Origin: CAVYXA01 sp963846775
GTDB lineage: Bacteria > Verrucomicrobiota > Verrucomicrobiia > Chthoniobacterales > UBA10450
Direction: 5' to 3'
DNA: 64,000 bases
Assembly (NCBI GenBank): GCA_963846775.1
Contig: CAWJXB010000006.1
Coordinates: 1,922,001 to 1,986,000, forward strand
Under the pieces are notes generated by a model, which ran no database searches, was not told the DNA's origin, and saw only the letters and a program-made list of their open reading frames with translations. Positions 42,560 to 52,326 of the stretch are shown here, piece after piece (position 1 is the first letter of the stretch; every line of letters starts with the position of its first letter). The position numbers and the translations under genes are program-made.

Positions 42560-43539
42560 ATGCCGAGAGAGACGGAGGTTTCCAGAAATTCTTGTCGATC
42601 TCAATCTTCGCTCACGAAACGCGAGCTATCTCCTCGGTGATGAAGACGAAGAGAGATTCGAGTGCTTTTTACAAGAATCGGGTGGGAAGATGGTCTCTCG
42701 CTCCGACTCGGGATGATACTTCTTATTCAACGAGCTGACCAGGTTCGAACCTCGGCTGCGGAAGATTGCCTTCGCAGGGATGGCGAATGGTCAACGGGAT
42801 GTCGATCTTGTCGTCACCTCGCCGCCTTACAATGTCGGTATTCGTTATGGCAAATATTCAGATCAGGAGGATCGACCATCATATTTAGCAGTGGTGCGCG
42901 CAATGGGCGGCGCAGATCCGGCGAATCTTGAAACAGAGCGGCTCATTTTTTCTCAACGTCGGGGCGGCGCCGTCAAATCCAATGTTGCCGCATGAACTCG
43001 TGTTGCAGCTACGAGAATATGTTCGTCTCTGCAGAATACGATCCACTGGATCAAATCGATCGCCTCCGCAGTCGAAGAATCGTAGTCGGCGGACGTTCGT
43101 TCCCACGGCCATTTCAAGCCGATCAGTCGCAAACGATTTCTGAACGATTGCCACGAATACATTTTTCATTTCACTCAGGACCGGCAAGGTTGAAGTCGAC
43201 AGGCTAGCGCTCGGCGTGCCGTATCAGGACAAGAGCAACATTTCCCGCTGGGGGCATACCCGCGGCAGAGATCTGCGTTGCCGCGGCAACACCTGGTTTA
43301 TTCCCTACGAAACGATTCAGAGCCGCGAGAAAGAACGGCCACATCCGGCGACGTTCCCGATCCAGCTTGCTGAGTGGTGCATCAAACTGCACGGCGTGTC
43401 GCGCGTCGAGACGATGCTCGATCCGTTTCTCGGCATCGGCAATTCCGCCGTGGCGGCCCGGAACTGCGGGGTGAAGCGATTTATTGGATTCGAGATCGAC
43501 GAGACCTATCTGGCGGAGGCGCAGCGACGGCTTCGTTAG
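42560..43539 (+). pseudogene. Site-specific DNA methyltransferase, heavily frame-broken
   Basis: Joined pieces would give about 325 residues: MPRETEVSR, then ILVDLNLRSRNASYLLGDED, the catalytic VDLVVTSPPYNVGIRYGKYS (motif IV), QSGSFFLNVGAAPSNPMLPH, NDCHEYIFHF, PYQDKSNISRWGHTRGRDLR, HPATFPIQLAEWCIKLHGVS and the SAM-binding MLDPFLGIGNSAVAARNCGV near the end. Motif IV before motif I is the beta-class order; SPPY suggests N4-cytosine or N6-adenine methylation. Damage: extra base near 42585-42590, TGA at 42714, extra base near 42886-42891, two near 43021-43030, TAG at 43083 and one extra base near 43175-43179. No restriction enzyme is adjacent, so it was an orphan methyltransferase. Confidence 0.85.
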
Positions 43540-43961
43540 GCTCGGCGTCCTTCGTCGAAATCAATAAAATCGGGGATGGTGACCAGGTCGTCGTGATTGC
43601 CTGCGCCGGCTTTTTGTTTGGCCCGTTCCAGGACTGATGTCGCAAAATCGCGCCACCCGAGCTTTGACGCGAACCCGTTCCAAACCAGGATATCGCCCTC
43701 GTTTAGCCGGCGCCCGTGTTCGAAGCACCACTCCAGGATTTCCTCATCTGTGCCGCCTTCGGCCACGCGCGTGCAGAGATCAATGTGATTCACGCGAAGG
43801 AAATTGCAGCAGGCCGCGTCGACCGTGCGCGGTGTGCCGAAGTTCTTGTGATAATCTTCGTGCAATTCGCCGCGCGCATGCAGCCGGATTTTGTCCAGCA
43901 TCCGCGGGAAATACATCATGCCCTTGGTCGTTTCGAGCGGGCTCTTGGGGTAGGTAGTCAT
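43536..43961 (-). CDS. DUF5069 domain protein
   Basis: 141 residues from ATG 43961 (MTTYPKSPLETTKGMMYFPR). The family pattern is clear: RMLDKIRLHARGELHEDYHK, FLRVNHIDLCTRVAEGGTDE and EILEWCFEHGRRLNEGDILV. The function of DUF5069 is unknown; it is common in Verrucomicrobiota and related phyla. It is convergent with the broken methyltransferase and overlaps its last 4 bases. Confidence 0.85.
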   Translation of the reverse strand: MTTYPKSPLETTKGMMYFPRMLDKIRLHARGELHEDYHKNFGTPRTVDAACCNFLRVNHIDLCTRVAEGGTDEEILEWCFEHGRRLNEGDILVWNGFASKLGWRDFATSVLERAKQKAGAGNHDDLVTIPDFIDFDEGRRA

Positions 43962-43986
43962 GCTTTTGTCAGGTAGTTGCTCGAAC

Positions 43987-44442
43987 TTAAATCCTCTCCC
44001 TCGCAGCCTCAATCGCGGTGACCAGTCCGTCCGGATCATCGGTGCCGAGCGCCAATCTTCTCCCATCGCGCAGCTTGATCGCGACCGCATTCCAACCGGA
44101 GATGTTGTAAAGCCAGCCCCAGCCATACGGTGTCGGAACCAGATGAATCCCCCAACCGTACCACCAGCGAATAGCAATGGGCTGGAAGGCAACGATCTCC
44201 GCCAGCGGCACCTTTTTGCAAATCAGTCCGCTGCCGAAGCAGGCTCGCAGCATTTCGTTTTCAATCTTGATCGTCAGTTTACGGAATGCAATCGCGGTAA
44301 GAACAAGGACCAGAAAAACGCCGAGAAGAATTTCATGATTCGGCGGCGACGCCGAGATCGCGGTGATTGCCACCACAACGGCCGCGACAGATACGACCGC
44401 AATGGTCAAGTGGCCGATTTGAGTATGCTCGTATCGCGTCAC
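43987..44442 (-). CDS. Two-helix membrane protein with bacterial PH-like domain
   Basis: 151 residues from GTG 44442, which overlaps the previous stop (GTGA). Two hydrophobic segments (about 10-30 and 38-56) are followed by a beta-rich domain: CKKVPLAEIVAFQPIAIRWW, YGWGIHLVPTPYGWGWLYNI, VAIKLRDGRRLALGTDDPDG, LVTAIEAARE. That pattern matches bacterial PH-like domains of unknown role. It is translationally coupled to the HD-domain gene. Confidence 0.7.
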   Translation of the reverse strand: MTRYEHTQIGHLTIAVVSVAAVVVAITAISASPPNHEILLGVFLVLVLTAIAFRKLTIKIENEMLRACFGSGLICKKVPLAEIVAFQPIAIRWWYGWGIHLVPTPYGWGWLYNISGWNAVAIKLRDGRRLALGTDDPDGLVTAIEAARERI

Positions 44443-45504
44443 AGAAGCTCGTCTCGCGCCGGAGCAGGTGGGTTTGGCTGAAATTTCTCCAGCGATTTGA
44501 CCAGGTTTCCCGGCAACGGCCGGGCCCGCTCGAAGATGCGATCGGCTAACGGTTTCGCGGTGGTGTATCCGGCAGCGAACATTTCCAGACGCGCGTCGAG
44601 ATTGTCGATGTAATGCAGCGCCATCGCTTCCGGTGTTTTTGGAAAAACGGGCGAACCGAATTGCATTTCGCCGTGGTGCGAACCGATGAGGTGGAGCAGA
44701 TGCATTCGCACATCTTCCGATGGCGGTGCGAGGTTTTTCCACGCGTCGGCGTGCTCAGTGCTCAGTCGTCGCCACAGCGAGTTCGCCAGCTCGACTCCGA
44801 TGGAGATGTGGCCCATTAATTCGCCAATTTCGTCGTAAGCCATGACAAAACCGCTCTCGGAATATTGGTTCTCCCATAAGTTTGCCAGAATCGTGAAAGA
44901 GAATCCCGGCGATGAGAAGATCGGGATTCAATTGCGGATACAACGGTGCGATGTCCGTCGCGACGCGCATCATTTGCGCGGTGTGCTCGACCAGCCCTCC
45001 GCGCCGGGCGTGATGATAATTGCGCGCTGCCGCCGTGCGTCGAAACCGGTCGCCCCATTCGTTCAGGAACGCTTCGCATAATGCGCGCAGCCGAGGGTCG
45101 ACAATTCCGGCGCATGTTTGTCGGATGAAATCCCAGTCTGCGGCTTGTTTGGCGCGCAGCTCGGCCGGACCTTGCAACAGTTCCTTTTTCTCCTGCTCGG
45201 TCAACGGGCGCACCGTCCATTTGCGGGCATCGAGTCCGTATTGCGATTGATAAAACTCGGCGGTGATCTCGACGAAATCGCGCTCGGTCAACGCGCTGCA
45301 TGTCTTATATGCCGGATGATCGCTCCAGACCCGCAACGTCATCCGATCGCAGGCATCGACCAGGGCAAGCTCGCAATACGGTTGCTGCTCACGCGTAAGC
45401 TTTGGCGTCGCGCTCTCCACTTGCACGTGAACGCCCGATGTGACCGGTCTCCCGCCTGTGCGGGACACGGCTCGGCGAATTTCCGTGAGCGTTAGCAGAT
45501 TCAT
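44439..45504 (-). CDS. OB-fold/HD-domain 3'-5' exoribonuclease-like protein, one frame break
   Basis: Two frames joined near 44876-44880 (one extra base) give about 354 residues. The N-terminal part (about 15-110) looks like an OB fold (PYCELALVDACDRMTLRVWS). The HD domain follows: NYHHARRGGLVEHTAQMMRV, LLIAGILFHDSGK (the HD pair), then after the break VMAYDEIGELMGHISIGVEL and HLIGSHHGEMQFGSPVFPKT. This is the layout of YhaM, a 3'-5' exoribonuclease of Gram-positive bacteria; the exact role here is inferred. The frame break falls six codons after the HD motif, so the enzyme would be dead if the break is real. Confidence 0.8.
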
Positions 45505-45529
45505 CTGTTCAATCTAACACAATCGGCAA

Positions 45530-45606
45530 CTGTAGCCGCTCTCGCTCCGCGAGGAGCGCCGCGCGCGGTGCTTAATAGATCAGCGCCGCGCTTCGCCGAG
45601 CGAAGC
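45530..45606. repeat. Hairpin-rich gap with TGTAGCCG start
   Basis: TGTAGCCG begins at 45531. CGCTCC-GCGA-GGAGCG (45543-45558) and GCTTCGC-CGA-GCGAAGC (45590-45606) are perfect stems. It may be a worn copy of the TGTAG-type element; the second stem could end transcription of the amidase gene's neighbour. Confidence 0.45.
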
Positions 45607-45615
45607 GGCAACAAC

Positions 45616-46503
45616 TCAATCGATCATGCGCTGATTGATTTCCGCATAAGCATCTACCCTTCGATCCCGCAGAAACGGCCAATGCGTGCGCTGTTCGTTC
45701 ACGCGACGCCAATCGATATCGGCCAGCACGATCTCCTCTCGATCCACCGATGCTTTGGCCATGATTTCGCCGTCCGGGCCGCAGACAAAACTTTGTCCCC
45801 AGAACTCAATCCCAATGCCGCCAGCCGGTGCTTCGTGACCGACCCGATTCGCGACGGCAACGTAACACCCATTAGCGATGGCATGACTCCGCTGGATCGT
45901 TTCCCACGATGAATGCTGCGCTTGGCCGAACTCCTTCTTCTCGCCCGGATGCCAGCCGATCGCCGTCGGATAAAAAATAACTTCCGCCCCGCGCAATGCG
46001 GTTAGGCGAGCCGCCTCGGGATACCATTGGTCCCAGCAAACGCAGACACCGATTTTCCCGCGCGCCGTGTCCCAGGCCCGGAAACCGAGATCACCCGGCG
46101 TAAAATAGAATTTCTCGTGATAGAGCGGATCGTCCGGGATATGCATCTTGCGATATTTGCCGAGAAATTTTCCGTCGGCATCGATGATCGCCGCGGTGTT
46201 GTGATAAACGCCCGCACTCCGTTTCTCAAACAGCGACGCGACGACGACTAGGCCAAGCTCGCGCGCGAGTTTCTCCAGGTCGATGGTCGATCTTCCTGGC
46301 ACTTCTTCGGCCAGCTCGAAATATTTGTGCTCCTCGCTCTGGCAAAAATATTGCGACCGAAAAAGCTCCGGCAGACAAACGATTTGCGCTCCCTGTTTTG
46401 CTGCGTCGCGAATAAACTCCACTGCGCGCACAAAATTTTTCTCCGGCACGGGGCCGCATCGCATCTGGATGAGCGCGATCTTTGTTTTGGAAGCGTTGGA
46501 CAT
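45616..46503 (-). CDS. aguB: Carbon-nitrogen hydrolase, N-carbamoylputrescine amidase type
   Basis: 295 residues of the nitrilase superfamily. Catalytic Glu in IVCLPELFRSQYF, Lys in YRKMHIPDDPLYHEKFYFTP, Cys in GKIGVCVCWDQWYPEAARL. The HIPDDPLYHEKFYFTPGD and GIEFWGQSFVCGPDGEI stretches are specific to N-carbamoylputrescine amidase, which releases putrescine, CO2 and ammonia in the agmatine route. No agmatine deiminase or arginine decarboxylase is adjacent, although the arginine dihydrolase pair lies 5 kb away. ATG 46503. Confidence 0.88.
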   Translation of the reverse strand: MSNASKTKIALIQMRCGPVPEKNFVRAVEFIRDAAKQGAQIVCLPELFRSQYFCQSEEHKYFELAEEVPGRSTIDLEKLARELGLVVVASLFEKRSAGVYHNTAAIIDADGKFLGKYRKMHIPDDPLYHEKFYFTPGDLGFRAWDTARGKIGVCVCWDQWYPEAARLTALRGAEVIFYPTAIGWHPGEKKEFGQAQHSSWETIQRSHAIANGCYVAVANRVGHEAPAGGIGIEFWGQSFVCGPDGEIMAKASVDREEIVLADIDWRRVNEQRTHWPFLRDRRVDAYAEINQRMID

Positions 46504-46565
46504 GCCTACCTATGATCAGTGATCCGACGTGAACGGAAGCTGATCACTGATCACCTCTTCTTTTA

Positions 46566-47165
46566 TTACTTCACCGCGCTCGCCGGGACGATGTCGATCT
46601 TCTTAATCTCAACACGCTTGAGCGGTTTGCTCATCTCGCCGCCGCCGCCAACGGTCACCGGTGTATTGCCGATTTTCTCCAGGACATCGTCGCCTTTGAT
46701 CAACTTGCCGAAAGTTGTGTATTGGTGATCGAGTCGACGCACCGGTGCGAGACAGATGAAAAACTGCGAACTGGCCGAGTCCGGATCCTGCGAGCGCGCC
46801 ATGGAAATCACGCCACGATCGTGGGAATGATCGTTAAATTCCGCCTTGATTTTGTAACCGGGATCTCCGGTTCCGAATCGACTCTCGTTCGCCGGATCTT
46901 TCGTTAACGGATCGCCGCCCTGAATCATGAATCCTTTCACGATCCGATGAAACGCCGTGCCGTTGTAAAATCCGGCGCGGGCCAGTTTCTTGAAATTATC
47001 GATCGTGTTCGGCGCGGCATCGGTCCAAAATTCAACCACCATGTCGCCTTCGCTGGTTTTGATTACCGCTACTTCGTTAGACGGGTTCATCGATTGATTT
47101 TCCTTGCTGCACGCAGTGCCAATCCCGAGCGCGATTCCGACCAAGCACAGTAACTTTAGTTTCAT
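46566..47165 (-). CDS. Cyclophilin-type peptidyl-prolyl isomerase, lipoprotein-like
   Basis: 199 residues from the second ATG (47165, MKLKLLCLVGIALGIGTACS); an ATG two codons earlier is equally possible. The signal sequence ends at a Cys (GTAC) that could be lipidated, although the lipobox is weak. The cyclophilin domain runs from EVAVIKTSEGDMVVEFWTDA through FKKLARAGFYNGTAFHRIVKGF, MIQGGDP, GVISMARSQDPDSASSQFFI and YTTFGKLIKGDDVLEKI. The active-site Arg in FHRIV and the QFFI core are present. It speeds proline isomerisation in exported proteins. Confidence 0.93.
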   Translation of the reverse strand: MKLKLLCLVGIALGIGTACSKENQSMNPSNEVAVIKTSEGDMVVEFWTDAAPNTIDNFKKLARAGFYNGTAFHRIVKGFMIQGGDPLTKDPANESRFGTGDPGYKIKAEFNDHSHDRGVISMARSQDPDSASSQFFICLAPVRRLDHQYTTFGKLIKGDDVLEKIGNTPVTVGGGGEMSKPLKRVEIKKIDIVPASAVK

Positions 47166-47277
47166 TCTCATAACGTAAGCGCTCAATGCCCGACGCTCAA
47201 TGAAAGATGGGATCCTGCGCGCTCCTGTGCGGTTTTGGCGATTCGGATTTCTTTCGGCGTTCGTCATTCAGATTTCG

Positions 47278-50200
47278 TCACTTGGAGTGGTATTCCTGCA
47301 AGCTCCGAACCCTCACCTTATGTTTTTGTAATGAGCGAATCCCATTTGCGCTCGCCAGCGCGGCGCGCACGGTCGTCATGATTGGGATTTTCTTCGCCAA
47401 AGCGGCGTTCCGGATGCGGACTTCGTCTTCGCGCGGAATTTTGCCGCTCGGCGTGTTGATGATGAAATTGATATCGCCGTTTTTTACCCGATCGAGAACG
47501 TTCGGCCGGCCTTCGCGCACTTTGAAAACTTTCTGCACTGGAATATTGGCCGCGGCCAGCGTCGCGGCGGTCCCACTCGTGGCGATGATGCCGAACCCAA
47601 GATCGACAAACTCGCGCACGACCGGAATCACGGTTTCCTTATCGGGATCCTTCACGCTCACGAACACGTTGCCGCTTTTCGGCAACGGCGGCGGCGCGGC
47701 CATCTGCGATTTGGCGTAGGCCAGGCCAAGATCGACATCGATGCCCATGACTTCGCCGGTTGATTTCATTTCCGGGCCTAACGAAATATCGATCCCTTGA
47801 TACCGGAGAAAGGGAAAGACTGCTTCTTTCACCGAGAAATGTTTCGGGGCGATTTCCCTGGTGAACCCAAGCTCGCGTAACGTTTTCCCGGCCATCACCT
47901 TGGCCGCGAGCTTGGCCAGCGGAACGCCGATCGCTTTGCTGACGAAGGGGACGGTGCGCGAAGCCCGCGGATTGACTTCGAGGACATAAACTTCTTCGCC
48001 TTTTACCGCGAACTGCACATTCATCAGACCACGCACTTGTAGCTCGTGCGCCATCGCTTTGGTCGCGGCCGAAATTTCATCGAGCACTTCTTGCGGAAGC
48101 GAAAATGTCGGGATCACGCAAGCGCTGTCGCCGCTGTGGATCCCAGCTTGCTCGATGTGTTCCATGATCGCACCGATGACGGCTGTTTCGCCGTCGGAGA
48201 TGCAATCGACATCGACTTCAATGGCGTCTTCGAGAAAACGATCGACCAGAATGGGGCGCTTCGATCGTAGCACAGCCATCTTGGCTATGCTACGTTCGCC
48301 CTCAATGGCTGCTGCGACGTATCGCTGCAAATCCTGTTCGTTGTAAACGAGTTCCATGCCGCGGCCGCCGAGAACAAAGCTCGGCCTGACCAGAACGGGA
48401 TAACCGATCTTGTTGGCAATCTGAACTGCTTCTTCTTCGCTCGTGGCCGATCCATTTGGTGTCTGACGCAACCCGAGTTTATCCAGCATCGCGGCAAATA
48501 ATTGTCGATTTTCGGCGGTCTCGATGCTTTCCGGTTGCGTTCCGAGGATCGGGACGCCGGCCGCTTTCAATCCATCGGCGAGATTGAGCGGAGTTTGTCC
48601 GCCGAACTGGACGACAATGCCCTCCGGTTGTTCCTGATCATAAATATTAAGCACGTCCTCGAGGGTGAGCGGCTCGAAATACAGTTTGTCGCTCGTATCA
48701 TAATCGGTCGAAACCGTCTCCGGATTGGAATTGACCATGATCGTTTCGAAACCGAGCTCGCGCAGGGCGAAGGCAGCGTGAACGCAGCAATAATCAAACT
48801 CGATTCCCTGGCCAATCCGGTTCGGTCCGCCGCCGAGGATCATGATCTTGCGCTGGCCCGATTCGCGCCGCTCATTCTCGTCGCCGTAGGTCGAGTAGTA
48901 GTACGGCGTGTACGCTTCGAACTCAGCCGCGCAAGTATCCACCAGGCGATAGGTCGGAACGATGCCCGCCGATTTTCGCTGCGCACGGATCTCATTTTCC
49001 GAAACGCCTTTCGCGATCGTGAGCTGTCGATCTGAGAAACCGAACTTCTTCGCTCGAAGCATCTGCTCGCAGTGGGGGTCAGGCTGGCCGCCTGACCTGC
49101 GGCCCGATTCGGCCACGATCTGGGCCACGTTGTGCAGAAACCACTTGTCGATCTTTGTTAGGTCATGGACGACATCGATCGACATGCCGTCCTGGAATGC
49201 TTGGGCGAGATGGAAAATGCGTTCGGCGTTGGGAACAGAGAGCTTCAACCGCAGCGTTTCGGGATCGACACGTTTCTCAGCTCCATCATCACACAGACCG
49301 AAGCGTTTGATTTCGAGACTCCGCAACGCTTTTTGCAGCGCCTCCTTGAAGGTGCGGCCAATCGCCATCGCCTCGCCAACGCTTTTCATTTGGGTCGTAA
49401 GTGTGGCGTCGGCTTGCGGAAACTTCTCGAACGTGAACCGCGGGACTTTCACGACGCAATAATCGATCGTTGGCTCGAAACAGGCCGGCGTTTCGCGGGT
49501 GATATCGTTCTTGATTTCGTCCAGCGTGTAACCGACGGCGAGCTTGGCTGCAATTTTCGCAATCGGGAATCCCGTCGCTTTCGACGCGAGCGCGCTCGAA
49601 CGCGACACGCGCGGATTCATTTCGATTACCACCATCCGCCCGGTCTCGGGCTGCACGGCGAACTGAATGTTCGAGCCGCCGGTCTCGACTCCGATCTCGC
49701 GGATCACGGCAAACGCCGCGTCGCGCATCATTTGGTATTCTTTGTCGGTCAATGTCTGCACCGGCGCGACCGTGATGGAATCGCCGGTGTGGACGCCCAT
49801 CGGATCGAAATTCTCAATCGAGCAAACGACCACGCAATTATCCATTCGATCGCGCATCACTTCCATCTCGAACTCCTTCCAGCCGACTAACGATTCTTCG
49901 ATGAGCACTTCGTTAACCGGCGAAAGATCAAGACCGCGCGCGGCGATAACGTCGAGCTCTTCGCGATTGTAAGCGATGCCGCCGCCGCTGCCGCCGAGCG
50001 TAAACGCCGGCCGAATGATCAATGGGAAGCTGCCGATCTCTTTTGCGACGCGATCCACATCGGACAGGGACCGGGCCACGCCGGAGCGCGGCAGGTCGAG
50101 ACCGATCCGCAGCATCGCTTCCTTGAACAATTGTCGATCTTCGCCCTTGGCGATCGCCTGCGCGTTGGCGCCGATTAATTTCACGCTGTGCCGGGCGAGC

Positions 50201-50521
50201 GCACCGTTGCGACTCAGCTCCATCGCGGCGTTGAGCGCGGTTTGACCGCCCATCGTCGGCAAGATCGCGTCCGGCTTTTCGCGTTCCATGATCGCCTCAA
50301 TCACTTCGGCCGTGATCGGCTCGATGTAAGTGCGATCGGCAAATTCCGGATCGGTCATAATTGTGGCCGGATTGGAATTGACCAGCACGACCTCGGTACT
50401 GTTCTTCACGCAACGCTTTGCATGCTTGCACCCCGGAATAATCAAATTCGCAGCCTTGCCCAATCACGATGGGCCCGGAGCCAATGAGAAGAATTTTTCT
50501 AAGATCGTTGTTCCGCGGCAT
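47278..50521 (-). CDS. carB: CarB, carbamoyl-phosphate synthase large subunit, one frame break
   Basis: About 1080 residues from ATG 50521 once a single extra base near 50394-50398 is removed; uncorrected, the frame is cut after 42 residues. N-terminus MPRNNDLRKILLIGSGPIVI and QGCEFDYSGVQACKALREE; past the break VVLVNSNPATIMTDPEFADR. Both ATP-grasp halves are complete (first GGSGGGIAYNREE; second GGRGMELVYNEQDL), with the oligomerisation region between and a C-terminal MGS-like allosteric domain (ATSGTAATLAAANIPVQKVF). It makes carbamoyl phosphate for arginine and pyrimidines with CarA. Because the gene is normally essential, the break is probably a sequence error. carA is not in the window. 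Confidence 0.95.
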
Positions 50522-50855
50522 GCTGCGCGCGGCAGTTTAGATGAAAACGGGCTGAGTTCACGCGGGAAAACCACTGCACAGTTGAAAAATGGGCTGTGGA
50601 AAAGCGAGACGCCTGTGAGCCTCGCGCGTCGGCTTCGGAAAAATCTTTCCGGTCGCGCGAACTAGGGCGGCGGGCATGATGCCGGCCATGTCGATGTCCG
50701 ACGAGGATACGACGCTGGCAGTCTTGTGATTATCGCCCGAAGCTTTTTCGATATAACCGACTGTTTTTCAATAGGTTATATGATCAGCGTCTGCTCTGGC
50801 ACTGAACAAGCTTGTCAGGATTGCCGTCATTATTCTACAAATAAAAGGTAACGCG
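50522..50855. other. 334-base intergenic region upstream of two unknown genes
   Basis: No gene. A/T-rich toward the right. One perfect inverted repeat, ATATAACC (50751-50758) and GGTTATAT (50774-50781), with a 15-base loop. AAAAGGT lies 6 bases before the ATG at 50856, an acceptable ribosome-binding site. Divergent promoter region for carB and the unknown pair. Confidence 0.45.
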
Positions 50856-51563
50856 ATGATTAGGGCGAATTGCAGGGAGCGATTCACCGCCGCGGACTTC
50901 GATTTCGTCGTCCGCACCCTGGCCCGTTCCCAAAGCGACAACGTCTCTCTGGTCGATCTGCTGAGCGATTCAATGACGCGCGATTCGGTGCTCGATCATC
51001 CGCGCCTGGTTGATGCGATTTTGTCCAACCCCGGTCATCTCCGGATCTCATCGCAATTTTATTTTTACGTTCTCGCCCGGCACGTTTTGCAGCAGGCCGG
51101 GATCAATGATCGCAAGTTGTGTGATTACGTCGGGTCGCTTTTGGAAACATTTTCACGCACCAGCCGGCTGGTCGTTTCCGAAGAGGACAACATCAACAGT
51201 CTTGGCCGGCAATACATCTCGGATTTGTTGATCGCGCTCAAGCGCGCCACACCGGAGCAGACGTTTCTGCTCCGGGCCCACGCCGGCAATTACTCGCTCT
51301 TCGTTAGCGGCATTTTCCATGAGAACACGCATCGGCGGAGCCAGCGCGGCGCACCCGACATCAAATTCTACGAGCAGATCGGGCGCAGCAATTACGAGTT
51401 GGTTGCATCGCATGAAACGGCGCGCCGCTGCGAGCTGGACGATGTGTTTGAGAATCTGGCGGATCGCTTCCACGATGTTCGCCTCGCCCTGAACGAATTG
51501 TCCGATCGTCTCCTGAACCTCGATGACAACGTCGACCCGGCCAAGGCGGGGCTAATTCGATAA
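50856..51563 (+). CDS. Hypothetical all-helical protein
   Basis: 235 residues, predicted to be nearly all helix, with no signal peptide or membrane segment. Notable stretches: NVSLVDLLSDSMTRDSVLDH, HLRISSQFYFYVLARHVLQQ, SEEDNINSLGRQYISDLLIA, FLLRAHAGNYSLFVSGIFHE and a C-terminal coiled region RFHDVRLALNELSDRLLNLD. I do not recognise the family and see no catalytic motif. The gene has a fair ribosome-binding site, normal codon use and a partner 4 bases downstream, so it is a real gene. Confidence 0.75.
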   Translation: MIRANCRERFTAADFDFVVRTLARSQSDNVSLVDLLSDSMTRDSVLDHPRLVDAILSNPGHLRISSQFYFYVLARHVLQQAGINDRKLCDYVGSLLETFSRTSRLVVSEEDNINSLGRQYISDLLIALKRATPEQTFLLRAHAGNYSLFVSGIFHENTHRRSQRGAPDIKFYEQIGRSNYELVASHETARRCELDDVFENLADRFHDVRLALNELSDRLLNLDDNVDPAKAGLIR

Positions 51564-51567
51564 TCGA

Positions 51568-52284
51568 ATGAACGAAACATTGTTCAGCCAGATCCAGCGC
51601 TTGTTCGAGCGGACGTATGCGCAAGTCGGGATCAATTTGGAAGATTGCCTGATCGATCGCCAGCGCTGCGCGCAATTATCGATGTTGGCCGGACGTTCGG
51701 CGCGCGAGCTGAGTGAACTGGCCCGGACATTTCTGCGCACCGCTGATGATCGACTGTACGTCGGCATCTATTATTCGCGCTGGTTGATCGATCAACTCGA
51801 GCGCCACGATCCTCGCGCCGGTTTGAGCGATCGCAACATTCGTTCCCTCATCATGTTTGTCGAAGAAATCAATCACGCGCTCCATGCCGCGCTTCAGTTC
51901 AAGAGCGGCACGTGCGAGATCGGTTCGGAGGAATTCGCGCGCAACCTCGAACTCCAGGCGCAAGTGGACACCTATCTCGTTCTCCTGTTGTTCGTCGCGT
52001 TTTTCCGGAAAACGCAACGCGTCTCACGGACCGATCGGCGCTGGCTCCGGTTCCATCTCTTTGCCCGAAGTTGTCCCGGCGCATTTCGCGACGAAAATTT
52101 GCGTGGCCGTTATTTGGAAACGACCCAGCTGGCGGCCAGTTACACCAAATATCTCGACACGCTCAATGGTCTGCGCCGTCTCGAAGAAATCCGACGATTC
52201 CGCTCGCTCGATTACGCCGCCAAGTGCACGCGCATTCTCGCCCTGTGCGATTCCGCGCACAGACAACTCGCGCTCCCGAACTGA
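51568..52284 (+). CDS. Hypothetical helical protein, operon partner of the preceding gene
   Basis: 238 residues, all-helical and cytosolic. MNETLFSQIQRLFERTYAQV, CAQLSMLAGRSARELSELAR, RLYVGIYYSRWLIDQLERHD, MFVEEINHALHAALQFKSGT and FARNLELQAQVDTYLVLLLF are the main helices. The EEINHALH pairing of Glu and His, with later Glu-rich helices, faintly recalls ferritin-like metal sites, but this is too weak for a call. Not recognised. It starts 4 bases after the previous gene and is followed 42 bases later by the MBL hydrolase. Confidence 0.75.
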   Translation: MNETLFSQIQRLFERTYAQVGINLEDCLIDRQRCAQLSMLAGRSARELSELARTFLRTADDRLYVGIYYSRWLIDQLERHDPRAGLSDRNIRSLIMFVEEINHALHAALQFKSGTCEIGSEEFARNLELQAQVDTYLVLLLFVAFFRKTQRVSRTDRRWLRFHLFARSCPGAFRDENLRGRYLETTQLAASYTKYLDTLNGLRRLEEIRRFRSLDYAAKCTRILALCDSAHRQLALPN

Positions 52285-52326
52285 TTTCCATTTGTGAAGC
52301 GTGCACGCGTCCGCTAGATATCGAGC

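Noticed and set aside
49165..49890. 241-codon plus-strand frame opposite carB
   Set aside because: Antisense to intact ATP-grasp coding sequence; no start signal or domain.
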